A stretch of DNA of 35,952 nt from Perkinsus chesapeaki. Taxonomy: Eukaryota; Perkinsozoa; Perkinsida; Perkinsidae. The stretch lies in NCBI GenBank assembly GCA_013115145.1, contig JAAPAO010000364.1, positions 1 through 35,952 on the forward strand, read 5' to 3'. Position numbers and translations under genes: made by a program. Positions 1 through 10,383 of the stretch are shown here, piece by piece. Within the stretch, counting starts at the first letter, position 1, and every line of letters starts with the position of its first letter. The notes under the pieces were generated by a model. It did no database searches. It saw nothing but the letters and a program-made list of their open reading frames with translations, and had not been told where the DNA came from.

Positions 1-178
1 CTCGAATAGCGCGATCGAATGTGGACAGACGATATAATTAAAGGGCGCGCGGGAAGCACATGCTATCCCAACAAAGGTCGTCAGAGATCTTGGTACTCTT
101 GAAAGTCTTGCAATTCCTCAACGTGTTAATGTGAATCTTCCCACTCGTCAATTGATTCTATTTTTCTCCTCCTCGAAC
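1..178. other. Upstream region of the ThrH-like gene, no gene seen
   Basis: No coding exon was recognised here. A pyrimidine-rich run (about 160-175) lies just before the ATG at 179. A reading frame stays open upstream from a GTG at 131, but that stretch matches nothing in the ThrH family, so it is treated as leader. Confidence 0.4.
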
Positions 179-905
179 ATGTCTGATATGTGGTGTGTAT
201 GCTTTGACTGTGAAGGTGTCCTCGTTGGTGAGGCCTGGTTAGAGCTTCAGAAGAAAACTGGTCTTGATGGTCTAAAGTTGACCACTAAAGACGAGCCTGA
301 TTACGACAAGCTCATGATGCACCGCATTAAAATACTGCGCGAAAACGGCGTCAAATTGGAGGACATGAAATCTGTAAGTTTCCACTGTCTCTCCTCCTCC
401 CATATTCTTTTCCAGGTGGTTGAGACCATGGAGCCTCTAGAGGGAGCTGTCGAGACAATCTCATGGCTCTACCCTCTTTGCCCCAGGATCATAATCCTTA
501 CCGATACCTTCCAGAACTACGCCCAACCTCTTTTCAACAAGCTAGGCCAGTGCACTGTGTTTTGCCATGCCGTCCAAGTTGATGATGAAGGTTATATAGA
601 GAAGCACGTCCTCCGTCTCAAGGTGAGCCTCATCACAATTTCTTCGTCATTCTCCCTGTCAGGACCAAAAGCGTAAATCCGTGGAGGCCCTAAAGGGTCT
701 CAATTTCAACACGGTTGCGATCGGCGATAGTTACAATGACATATCAATGCTCAAAGCAGCCGACAAGGGTATCCTTTTCCGCCCTGGTGAGAAGGTCCTC
801 GAGGACTTCCCTGAATTCCCAGTTGTTTGGGACCATGCAAGCCTCCGTGTCCTCTTAGCTGAGACCATGGGCCTTCCTAAACCCACCACGATGAATGGTA
901 AATAG
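179..905 (+). CDS. thrH: ThrH-like phosphoserine phosphatase / homoserine phosphotransferase (HAD family)
   Basis: Three exons are read: 179-373, 416-622 and 663-905. The introns are 42 nt (374-415, starting GTAAGT) and 40 nt (623-662). The spliced protein is 214 aa; bacterial ThrH is about 205 aa. HAD motif I is FDCEG with Asp10 and Glu12, the Asp-x-Glu form typical of phosphoserine phosphatases. Motif II is ILTDTF and motif IV is GDSYND. The segments [15 protein letters not shown] and GILFRPGE follow ThrH closely. In Pseudomonas, ThrH dephosphorylates phosphoserine and can pass the phosphate to homoserine, linking serine and threonine synthesis; the same role here is inferred. The first intron is a multiple of three without a stop, so it could be mistaken for coding sequence. 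The start at 179 is the first ATG next to the family N-terminus. No targeting peptide is evident, so a cytosolic enzyme is likely. Confidence 0.93.
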
Positions 906-1347
906 TTGACATGATAGATAGGCAGTTTTTGACTCGCCGATGTTGCGTTCAGTTTGGTGGTCGGTGCGATAATTTGGCTAATTTTTGTCGTTGTTCGAAA
1001 GAACCGCGCGCGCCCGGGTAATCTGTACCTTTATTCTTGTTCTCTCTGTGTCACTATTGATCAGTGGAGATCTACAATAGGATCGTCTTGGGTGATTGAG
1101 GTGTTCCCCGAGGCTAGCACGACCTTGAATTTTCTGATAGAAAAACCGTAAAATGACGGTATTCGCTTTTTATGGAGGAGCTGCGCTTCACTAAATTAGC
1201 CATTTCATAGATCGAAATATCTGCTTACTGTGTAGGGTTTGAATGATAAATCCTTTGAAAGGAGGTTGACCGTGCAAGATACAAATAAGGTCAATCGGAT
1301 TGGCATTGTAAATTGGTCAGTTGTCCCCTTTTACAACGCATCCTTAC
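906..1347. other. Spacer between the ThrH-like and WW-domain genes
   Basis: No exon is supported. A 65-codon hydrophobic frame at 954-1151 has no family match and no splice context, and it probably lies in untranslated or intergenic DNA. The spacer likely holds the 3' UTR of the first gene and the promoter or leader of the next. Confidence 0.4.
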
Positions 1348-2904
1348 ATGGCAAGTCAGTTACAAACCCCATCAAACGCCTTCGGTGGGGGCACCACATC
1401 ACTGTTCGATTCCGACAAGCCCAACAACAATTCAATCGACAGTCAGCAGCAACAGCCTGCCAGATGGTATCGTTATTGGAATGAACAATATAATCGATAT
1501 TTCTATTGGCAAGAAAGCAACTCAATATCGACCTGGGACCTCCCCCCTGATGGTGACACGGTTGTCGACTACACCACCAAGGAAGTCGTTTCCGGCCCCG
1601 ATTCGACAACTACTGCCGCCAGCGCTGCGATGAGTCCTGACGTGTGGCGATCAGCTACTCCCGAGCAAAACGCAAACCAACAGACATATGACATGCCCAG
1701 CAATCAGGATATATTAGATCGATACGACGCCACAGCCGCCTCGGCGACGGCTGCCTTATTTGGTCCTGGGCCGACATCATCATCAGCAGCCTCAGTTGAC
1801 TTTGATGTTCTTGCGAGAGGTGGAGGAAGTCTGCAAGGAGGTGCCGGGATGCCCAGCTTTGATAAGTAACCAAAATCACCCGATTAATTTTAAAGTCGTT
1901 TCTTCAGTTCCGTTGGAGATAGTCTTTCGTGGCTGCAGAAAAGCGTATCACCAGTCGCCCAGCAGCAGCAGCCTAACTCATCATCCATCAACTCTCAAGT
2001 GGTTGATAGTCTATTCCCAAGTCTCGTGCGAACGACTTTGGATGAAATTGACGGGGGAGGGCTGCGTCAAAGACAGCAGCAGCAGCAGCCTTCGGGAGGG
2101 ATGTTTGGCATGTCAGCTGATGGCTATCAGCAGGTAGGATCAGGGAGATAGGACTAGAGTTGTGTGATGATAGCGTCGTCGGACAGAGGTCGCAGCTCAT
2201 CTCTGTACAGTCGATTGGTGAAGCTACTCGAGCTAGCATGGCTTCATTTGGGAGGATGACCCCTTCTTTGCAGCATCATCATCACCAGCAACCATCATCA
2301 GCACAGCAGCCCCGGCCGACAGGGATGATGCGGATGAACGCACCGCGTCGACATGATCAACGGCAGCAGCAGCCGACTATTTTGGATAAAAAAGTGCAAG
2401 AGGTGTGTGAGGCGCTAATCTGACCTATTTCGTATCTTGCACGCTTCGACCTAAGATTCTTTTTACCAGGAGCACGATCGTCTCATAGCAGAGAGGATGC
2501 AGGCCGAACTTGATCGGGAATATGAGGAACGTTTGACAGAAGCGCCGCTACCGTGTGAAGCAGCTCAACATAAGCAGAGCAAAAAGGATAAGAAAATGGG
2601 GAGGGTAGTATAAATAATAATAAAGTGAAGTTGAATGGGACATCAGATGCCCAAAGCGACAAAACCCATAAAGTTAATCGGCGGTGGGGGACCGTCGGCC
2701 TGGGGAGCCTCACCGGGGCCGTCGGCGTCGTCTATGACACCTCGAGGGAGAGAGCGCCCTAATAGCGGTAATGCGGAGAGTAACGCTGAAGATGAGCTGG
2801 CCAATGAGATGGCCGCGCATGGGATTGTATTAAAGAAAGCGAAGATGAAGTCACATAAGTCTGGTCGTCAGCAGCCAAAGGCGATACCAGTCGGCAGGAA
2901 ATGA
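1348..2904 (+). CDS. WW-domain protein, Gln- and His-rich, nuclear-type composition
   Basis: Five exons are read: 1348-1865, 1908-2133, 2187-2402, 2470-2604 and 2647-2904. The introns are 42, 53, 67 and 42 nt. Phases agree throughout and give 450 aa. A single WW domain lies near residues 37-67, with Trp40, the aromatic core YFYW and the closing STWDLP (Trp63, Pro66). WW domains bind proline-rich ligands. The rest is low complexity: several Gln runs, a run of four His, and a Lys-rich segment (KQSKKDKK) near a short charged helix in exon 4. The C-terminus is basic (KKAKMKSHK). Single-WW, Q-rich proteins of this shape are often transcription or splicing factors, but the family is not identifiable here. 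The ATG at 1348 is preferred because the upstream frame has only a TTG codon at 1321. Confidence 0.82.
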
Positions 2905-3465
2905 TGACATTAAGCGAATTGAAGAGGACGAGGAGGAGACTCAGTAACAGCTAACAATGGAGATGTTGTGGCGACATTGTGGTATCTTTTAATATCCAGT
3001 GTTATGCGCACTATGAAGATTTTACGAAATCGATTGATGATATCTTCCTATTTTTATGACAGCCCTTGTGGATGAGAAAGTTGTCTCTGTGCAGCAGCAT
3101 TGTACTTCTCATTCTTGCTACCCCCTTCGAAAGGAGGCATCATCTTTTACAGCCGAGGATCGATGTTACCAATCTGCTTAGATATTCTTCACAGTGCGCA
3201 CCCCCCCCCCGCATCGGTACCAACATTCTCGCCTTGCCGTATCTGTTTTTGTTGTCTCTACTGGTCATTCTTCCTCCTCTGACATCATTGTCGCTGTCAT
3301 CTTGCTACTATTACTTCCTAGTGATGATGGTGTTGTATATCTTTATCATCATCATTGCCACTAGTAACAACCACAATCATCATAATAAAAACGATAGCCC
3401 TGTAGCCATCTCATCTGGGCATTGTGTTGGTCAAGTCAATCAGATAAGAAGGTTATAATGTAGTC
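2905..3465. other. Low-complexity spacer with poly-C and ATC-rich runs
   Basis: The spacer holds a run of about ten C near 3200 and ATC/CAT-rich repeats around 3340-3390. A 130-codon frame at 3066-3458 is hydrophobic and His/Asn-rich, but it matches nothing and looks like translated low-complexity DNA. I see no supported gene. The region probably includes the 3' UTR of the WW gene. Confidence 0.4.
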
Positions 3466-6049
3466 ATGAGGCGAAGTGCAGTGTTGGCATACCAGCCTGC
3501 TTCCTCTGCAACCCTCGCAGATCGGGTGCATAACAGAAATATGCAGAAATTGCAAAAAAATGTGTTTTCGTCGGCATCCTTTGGTTCCGCTAGAATGTAT
3601 TGTTCCCGAAGATCCGCGCATCGTAGAGAGTATACCCAATAACGATTCGGTGAAAAAATTCTTGCGCTTTGCTGAAGATGGCCGGCAGACACGCGGAGAA
3701 TGGAGAGCTAATAAGGACGGTGCTCGGTGAATCTGAGAATACGAGGATTGCAGGAAGTCGATTGCGGTCCTACCAGTATGAGCTCCATCGGCCTCTCAAC
3801 ATCGGACAGACGAGTTGATTGTCTGATGGATGAGCAAAGAAGGTTCATCAAAGACGTCACCGCCTGGATTGACAGCCTCAGGGGAAGGCTAACATCATTG
3901 GAAAGTAGCCAATTGACATATCTCAACAGCAATACGATTTTATACAAGGGTTCTAGCCGCCCGACCCCTACACACTACTGACCATGGTGAACGGGAAATT
4001 ACGATGTGTACGATCGTCATGTTGTCAGGAGCCCGGCCATCGTCAGACGAAGCTCATCTCGACAGTCTGCGTCAGCGTGTAGCTGAGATGGAAAACGAAA
4101 CACTGGCTTTAAGGAGATCTAGTCGAGATTACGTTACCGTTAACAGTTTGGAGAAGCGCCTTAATGAAGTTAAATCGTAGAAGTACCAAAGTCAAAATAA
4201 GACTGCAAAACAGGTGGAAAAAAGAAGGCCGGAGCGAACACTATTCCCGAAACATGTCTGTCGATGCCGAGACGCTGTGCCCAGTTCTGGTGGCTACCTA
4301 TCCGTGGAGGACCCTATCTACAGGTGCGTCTCGTTGATCTTTTATATTCACAATAGATACTTTGACATCACTTAATCTTGTTCACGAAGCTCTGCAATAA
4401 CTGGGCGAATAAGCTTTCACCTTTAGGACATTTGTTAGGTTTCCGGAAAGCTAAACAAACAATAGCAACTCGCTCAGGAATCTACTTCCTTGGCTCCGAA
4501 GGATGGTCATGGGAGAGTCCGGTTTTTGTATGTTCAAGATCAGCGAAGCCCGAAGAGTGCCGTGAAATCTTCGAGCCCGAAGAATCACTTGGCAGCACAC
4601 TCTGATCCGTCGTCGCAGAAGCTCTGAAATACTCTCATACGAAGACCTCGCAGTATGGCTGTGAAATGGAAAAAATCTACTTTAATTTTCCCCAAAAATT
4701 TTCCCCTTTTCGCAGGAGAATTTTTTCCAGGGAGCCGTTAATAATGCTGACTTAACATGCACGTTTTTAGGTCTTTGTGTAGTCGATTGGAGGACTTAGA
4801 AATGTCATCTTTGCGGAGGACAGATCGTCATTTTATCGAGGATTGTGCAAAGGTGAAGAATCCCTGAAACCTGTCTATTGATGATGGTCGCAAACAGTCA
4901 GTAATCGGCCAAACAGAAACGGAGAGAAGTGCCTTAGTGAAAAGAATAGAACGATTGGACAAAGCCATGAAGATACTGCAGGCCGATTCCGTCAAAGTGG
5001 GCCTTGGATCACGCAGCGTGATTGACAGCGAATCGTCGTTCGTTTTCAGCTTGTCGTTAGCCAGCCTGGCTAACGATAAGCTCGATGTTACTTCGTCAAC
5101 ATGTTTCTATTATACCCTCTCGGAGTATTATTCGACACACGAACAACCTTGTTCAGATGGATCGCTGCGACGTCCTCGAGAGTCGAATCGGCAAGCTTGA
5201 GATGGGTCGGGTGCATGAAAAAGATGAGCAGTTCCAACTTGCGGACAGGCATGTTGCCTGAGGCAGCTTCTACATGTTTATTGCCGATCTGATTGACCCG
5301 TTGAGGGCCGTTATTGTTGTTCAGAATCTGAACTTCAGATTCGACGCTCTTCGGGAGGGCCTAAGCAGTCACATCCTCCGCGTCATCGAAGTATTAAAGA
5401 ATGATATTTATAAGCAAGTATTGCTCGACCGTTGGATTGCATTGGAAAAACGCAGTGGCAGGTGGACGGCTCCATCCAGTCTTATGTGGCCAACCTAGAG
5501 CAATCTCTCTCCGATGCCCTCTTATCGGAGCGTCGTCTTTTTAATGAGAACATCGATGCGAGAGTGGAGGAGATGGTCAAAAATTTAAGCGAGCGACTCA
5601 AGGAGGATACTGTAGCGATTGGACTAGTCATGAAGTTTCAGTTACTGCATGTCAGAGGTTATTACGAGAAGAATGTCTCAAAGGCGTCGACGAGATGCTT
5701 TCGGCGTCGATTGCTGGTAAAGTGGGAAGTCCCAGATCAGTTATAGTTGAGACCCAGGAAAGCAAGCATGCGGATAAAATTGTTGGTGAGTTCAGCCCAT
5801 GTGAGGAGGTGTCAGACAAGAGTCCTGCCAGATGAACCAAAGATGCCTATAACGGAGCCCGAAGAGTCTAACAATGAGGAGCTGCAATTTGCGCAGACTC
5901 CTCTAATAATGAAGTCAGAAGTTGCCGTTGTCGAAGATGAAAACTCATCCCAATCCGAGAGTATTTCGGACGATGAGGCCAGCGTTCACGATCCGGATGC
6001 GTTGCTTGCTGAATTGGGAAATGATTGGGATAATGAGAGTGACACTTGA
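3466..6049 (+). CDS. Long coiled-coil protein with Cys-rich N-terminus and acidic C-terminus
   Basis: Raw frames break about ten times, but 38-50-nt GT-AG introns account for most of the breaks I could work through. Examples are 40 nt after the first exon (MRRSA), 50 nt ending before MSSIGLS, 38 nt ending before WQVDGS, 44 nt ending before RLLREEC and 46 nt ending before EPKMPITEP. The N-terminus has a possible zinc-binding cluster (CITEICRNCKKMCFRRH). The middle is heptad-like helix (for example SLRQRVAEMENETLALRRS and VEEMVKNLSERLKEDT). The last exon is Glu/Asp/Ser-rich, ends LGNDWDNESDT and stops at 6049. Exons between about 4200 and 4930 are the least certain. A structural or cytoskeletal role is plausible, but the family is not recognised. 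Any C-terminal regulation would probably act through the many acidic Ser sites. Confidence 0.68.
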
Positions 6050-6614
6050 TGTCTGACTTCCATGTGCCTTGCGTTGCAGAACGGAGTTTTGAGAACGTGG
6101 TGCTGTCGATATTGTAAATGAACTGACACTTGATCGAATCGAAGGAATAACATACACATCTTACAATAATTGTAAGTTACAATTTGTAATACAATCGTTC
6201 TAGTAAAGAAATGCATTAGATATTGTGAATTATTTGTGCGATAATACCTGGTATATTATTCGTCACTGATAGTTGGTCCGACAATCGGTCGCCCGATTAC
6301 AATAAGGTTGTTCAGTGTTCACAAATTGAGGCTTGCAGCAGTGTTTACTTTGCGGGAGTTATCGAAGTTGGGTGACTGAGTGATTCGGGATGACTCAACA
6401 CGCCAAGTAGATGAAACGGAAATAAGGACACATGACATCATTCATCATTCGGTAACCCAAACGTCGCTGGACCTAATTCCATGTCCATGGGCTCCGTGCC
6501 GCCATTGGTTTGGGCAATATGATACCTGCAAGGGGAAACAAAGCAGTTTTGGGAACTGACTCTTCGAAGAGCAAAGCTGGTTGCCCGCTGGCATTAAGCA
6601 ATGCTTAATAAGCA
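6050..6614. other. Convergent intergenic region
   Basis: This region lies between the stop of the coiled-coil gene (+) and the stop of the transporter gene (-). It is AT-rich near 6150-6250 and shows no exon. It presumably holds both 3' UTRs. Confidence 0.5.
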
Positions 6615-9600
6615 TTACTTCGGAGCGGCGCTATCTACGTTCGTTAATTCCGCACAGTCTTCCTGTACGTTCCACGCAAGAGCAGCAGCTATGAGTGCGG
6701 CGAAGCTACCAACGCCCAGCACTGCCGAAATGGAGCCACCTAAATCAACAAGAATCGAGGACTGAGGCAATTTCCGCTTACCTTGAAAAGCAAAGATCAG
6801 GCTAGAGATAACGCTCATGGTGATCTCCGGGTAGCACTGCGATAAGTTGAACACCGCAGTCAATCTAGCTCTGAAACAGCACCCGACGTATAACGCTGCA
6901 ATTGAGAACAGGGGCTACTCGATACCTGTGATCACGAAGGTCCGGCCTGCAGCATGTCTTTGAGACAAAAGTCCATGGTAACTGATGTGTTGCAGCCATC
7001 GGTATCCCAAAGAGGATGATGCAAAAACGGGATGCGGGAGCAGAGCCTGAGCATGTGATCATTACGGTAACAGGAATACAGTTTTTGGGCAGCCCCAAGT
7101 TATATAGTGCATCACGATCGGGTGGAGTACATGATGCTCTCCAGCAACCCAGTGGGAAGTGCTCACTCCCTTGATAACTGCTTATTAGGAACTGGGGTGC
7201 AATTTTCAAAGGTCGGCACTCAAAACTTGCGTATTCGATACGATTGAAACTCAAACTTCCTTCCCAACCGACTTGTGATTGGAAAGCAGCTTTCCGAAAG
7301 CTCCCGAGGGGAACGGTCCAGCCTCAGCTAACATTAGTAACAACGCGTTACAGAGAGTGAAACCCCAAGAGCATGTTATCATTACATCATGCTGAGAAGG
7401 AACGGCCGAGAACCCTTTCTGAGGTCTTGTCAATCAACGCGTCTGCCACTTACTAAACCACATTGACCATCTGGCAGATGGCATCTGCTTCCGGCTCGAA
7501 GCCTGGCAGTGAATTCTGATGATATCCGGCTTTAGACTTCACTGGTGATGAAGATTATATTTGTCACAACATAGTCTTCCTAGCCTTCAAATGCCTTTAA
7601 ATATTGGTTTAGCTTCAACCTCATTACTAACGAGCCAGTAGTTAAATGACCTTCTCGAATGCATTGTCGAAGCATCCGGCTGTGTCGCCCATGAAGGTGT
7701 TGGGTTGTATGAGACACCGAGGAGCGAGCACATTTGACTCATGCCTGACAATACAAGCTCCATTCTCTTTGCTGTCTCACGCATGGAGAAGCCAACGACG
7801 AGCATGCAGAAATTTGCTGGTGTATGCAACTTCCCGCAGCAATCGTCCGATCTGCCAAGACCCTGTAGTACGGGATCAAAACTGCTGAAGTCTCCGTTTT
7901 TAAGAGAGAATAAATGTCGTTAATGTATTCGAAATTGAACCGATATGAGCGGAATGCTCAAACCGTTCACCGCCTACCGTTGACACGTTTCCAGCTGGCC
8001 GGTCAATATGGCCTCAATGCTTCTTAACCGAAAACCCGGTTCTCGACAGTGGGTGTACAAGTCCTGCAGCAGGACTTGTCATGAGAAATCTTGCTGGACT
8101 TGGACGATTCGGGATTTGGGACCGATTAGATGTGGTAATACAGTGTTGGATACTATCCAATGGATAGTACAACTAGCACTCTGCTGCCAGCACGAAAACA
8201 CTGCAGGTTCCTAGCAGGCTGCTAGTAGCAGCGCCAGCAGTAAGAAATCGTGGAACGGTGGTACTCCCACCGTGGTAGTACCCCTTTTGGTACTGTACCA
8301 TTGATACATGGCATTCAGAGGGCAAAATGCTGGAACTTCAATAAGAAACATCTTCTGCACCTCAACGCAGTGATTGGCAGTCGTCTGGCCTACTCACGAG
8401 TAGTGACGCACTCAGCAAGCTCCCAACAAGAGATATCATGCACAACGACCACAGGCGAGCCAGCGAGATCTGCAATACATGACAGGAAAAGAACGCGTTG
8501 AATATTATCACAGGTTCTTACCTGGCGCTGCAAAGCTGGTAAGACTAGAGATACAATGCTGCAAAGACACGCAGACATGGCTAAACTGGCATTAGCATAT
8601 CTGACACCGTCTGCAAATAATCGCTTCTCGGAGTCCGAAGCGCCCTCCGAGTTCGAGCCACCGAAAATGACCAAGCCAACCCATTCGGTAGTGTACATGT
8701 AAATAGCGAACCATGCAAGATAGCTGAATGATTGAGCCGCGAAAGCGATCCGTATGGATCGCGGCATGACCCGAACCTAAATCGCGTAGCTTCGTCGATC
8801 GTCAGCAACTTCGTTGAGCAACGATCTCGATCGTAATGAATATGTGCATATACGTTTAATAACAAAACTATATTGGATATAAAATGACAGGCGAATGTGT
8901 TACACATTCGCAGATTATACAGTATCACTGTCTGTAAGTAAAAGACTTCTACTAGAAGTTTCCGGCTAACAAAGTGCCCCTCATCTCACCCCATCGCAGG
9001 CTTCCTTGAGAAACCTCTTCCCGCAATTCTCAGACGATATAGATGACACTTCCTTGCCCACGGCGTTAGACGTCGTCGAGTCCTCCGGGACGCAGCAGAC
9101 TGCAAGCGAACCAGAAATGATGACGTAGATGGAGGTGAAGGCGAAGACGGCGGAAACTTCGGAAGTGAAGGAGTTGCTAGAATCTGAAAATTACACAAAG
9201 CCGAGGTTTTCGGAATGTTCCGGTCGGATCGATAGAACCGATTTACTTGCAAAGTCGATTCCCCCGATAAAATAGCCTAATGCCGTACTGAGCCCAGCCG
9301 TCACACTAAGAGCTGCATTAGCCCGTGCCTGGAATGACACGGGGGGAAAGAAAGCAGGAACGTGCTAGAATACCTGAAGTGGCTCTGGAACGGTATCGAC
9401 CAATAAAGCGCGGAGTGGACCCTGATAGGCGTTGATAGAAATATCCAAAAACCAGAATGATATGGCAGCAGACAATGACGAAGTCGCATTGGAGAAGGCG
9501 AGCAAACCCGAGACCATACCAAACAGACCTGAAAGAGCATTCATTATTACTCGGTATTACCAACAATCCTTACCAGCGATGAGGAAAGGTTTACGCCTCC

Positions 9601-10064
9601 GCCCTATTCGATCGGAAAGCACACCGACAATGGGCTGAACGAGCATACCAGAAAACGGTCCTGCGAGCCAGGTGAGGGAAACCTATCAACTGCAGCTATT
9701 CCAGACAACATACATCCTACAATTTCTCTGGGGCGAAGATAACAGACGTTTCTGATTGCGAATCAAAATGCACTATCAGTCAGGTTATCGAGCTTCGACG
9801 CAGATGGAACACAGTTGCCGCACTGGCCTGTTGTAGAGCAGCTCAGCCACCTTTAGTGTGGCACAGGAAATGAACGTACAAGATTATAGTCTCGCTCTCC
9901 GCAGCCAGAAGAGAAACCCCCATACAGTCGCAACCACCCACCATTGTGTTAGACATGCCTAAGCCCTTTAAGGTAGGAGTGCTGTACCCTATCTGGACCG
10001 CCCAACTTATCATACAGCAAGACCATGATAAAGATAAAAGTAATATTACCAACCACGAATGCAT
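6615..10064 (-). CDS. SLC45 / plant sucrose transporter-like (GPH family) membrane transporter
   Basis: Exons read with good splice sites are 10064-9942, 9682-9574, 9528-9374, 9328-9247, about 9185-8990, 8776-8522, 8469-8398, a region within about 7440-6926, and 6870-6615. Family hallmarks appear in order. The first membrane helix holds SWAVQIGYSTPTLKGLG. The second has WLAGPFSGMLVQPIVG, then the cytosolic loop LSDRIGRRRKPF, then GPLRALLVD, then ALGYFIGG. The central segment is MPRSIRIAFAAQSFSYLAWF, followed by TEWVG and IFGG. The late helix has FGIPMAATHQLPWTF and the last pair starts VFNLSQCYPEI. These match SUT/SLC45 proton-coupled sugar symporters, about 12 helices, in the plasma or vacuolar membrane. 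The substrate cannot be read from sequence. Three introns are long (259, 213 and roughly 900 nt), and the last two carry the odd palindromes. The exon structure at 7050-7440 is uncertain. Confidence 0.86.
8057..8300. repeat. Cluster of single-nucleotide-centre palindromes in a transporter intron
   Basis: Six inverted repeats are visible. 8057-8079 has 11-bp arms (ACAAGTCCTGC, centre A). 8151-8169 has 9-bp arms (TACTATCCA, centre A). 8211-8225 has 7-bp arms (CTAGCAG, centre G) and overlaps 8218-8232 (GCTGCTA, centre G). 8260-8282 has 11-bp arms with one mismatch (centre C at 8271). 8288-8300 has 6-bp arms (TGGTAC, centre T). All differ in sequence. They lie inside the long intron that starts at 8397 of the minus-strand transporter gene. 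Confidence 0.85.
8891..8959. repeat. Two further odd palindromes in a transporter intron
   Basis: 8891-8911 has 10-bp perfect arms (GCGAATGTGT, centre T). 8945-8959 has 7-bp perfect arms (ACTTCTA, centre C). Both lie in the 213-nt intron at 8777-8989 between exons encoding the loop after helix 6 and the MPRSIRI segment. Confidence 0.85.
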
Positions 10065-10383
10065 GGAAAGGGAACGCTGCAATCAGGCTCTCTTGAAAAG
10101 GGGACACAACACAACAGACGCTACCATAACCAACACTCATCACGCAATTATAGAATCGCCGCCAATGAGCAGCAGCAGCAGCAAACGGCGGACAAGAACA
10201 GTGAAGAGGAACACCTGATGGGCCTCCTAAGAGCGAATTAAAAAGGTATCAAGCGGTATCGGACGACCGAGAACAAATCTGCACGCGCCGTAAAGATGCG
10301 GTTGTGCGATGGTGGTGGTGGTGCAGCACGACACAGAACAAAAGATATGTTACACAATGCAACACTGAAACATTATATTCTCA

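Noticed and set aside
954-1151. 65-codon hydrophobic frame
   Set aside because: No family match, no splice context and located in the spacer after the ThrH-like stop.
3066-3458. 130-codon hydrophobic and His/Asn-rich frame
   Set aside because: It comes from low-complexity ATC and poly-C runs and resembles no protein.
3466-6049. About ten apparent frameshifts in the coiled-coil gene, at first read as a pseudogene or sequencing errors
   Set aside because: Where I could test them, breaks are resolved by 38-50-nt introns with GT and AG ends and correct phase, and the product reads as continuous coiled coil.
6762-6781. A 20-nt GT-AG segment in the last transporter exon
   Set aside because: Removing it creates an immediate stop. 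Reading through gives a short charged loop (GKRKLPQ) between two helices.
7040-7440. Two similar ATGATNACATGCTC stretches suggesting duplicated alternative exons of the transporter
   Set aside because: The similarity is only about 15 nt, and the splice structure there is too uncertain to support exon duplication.
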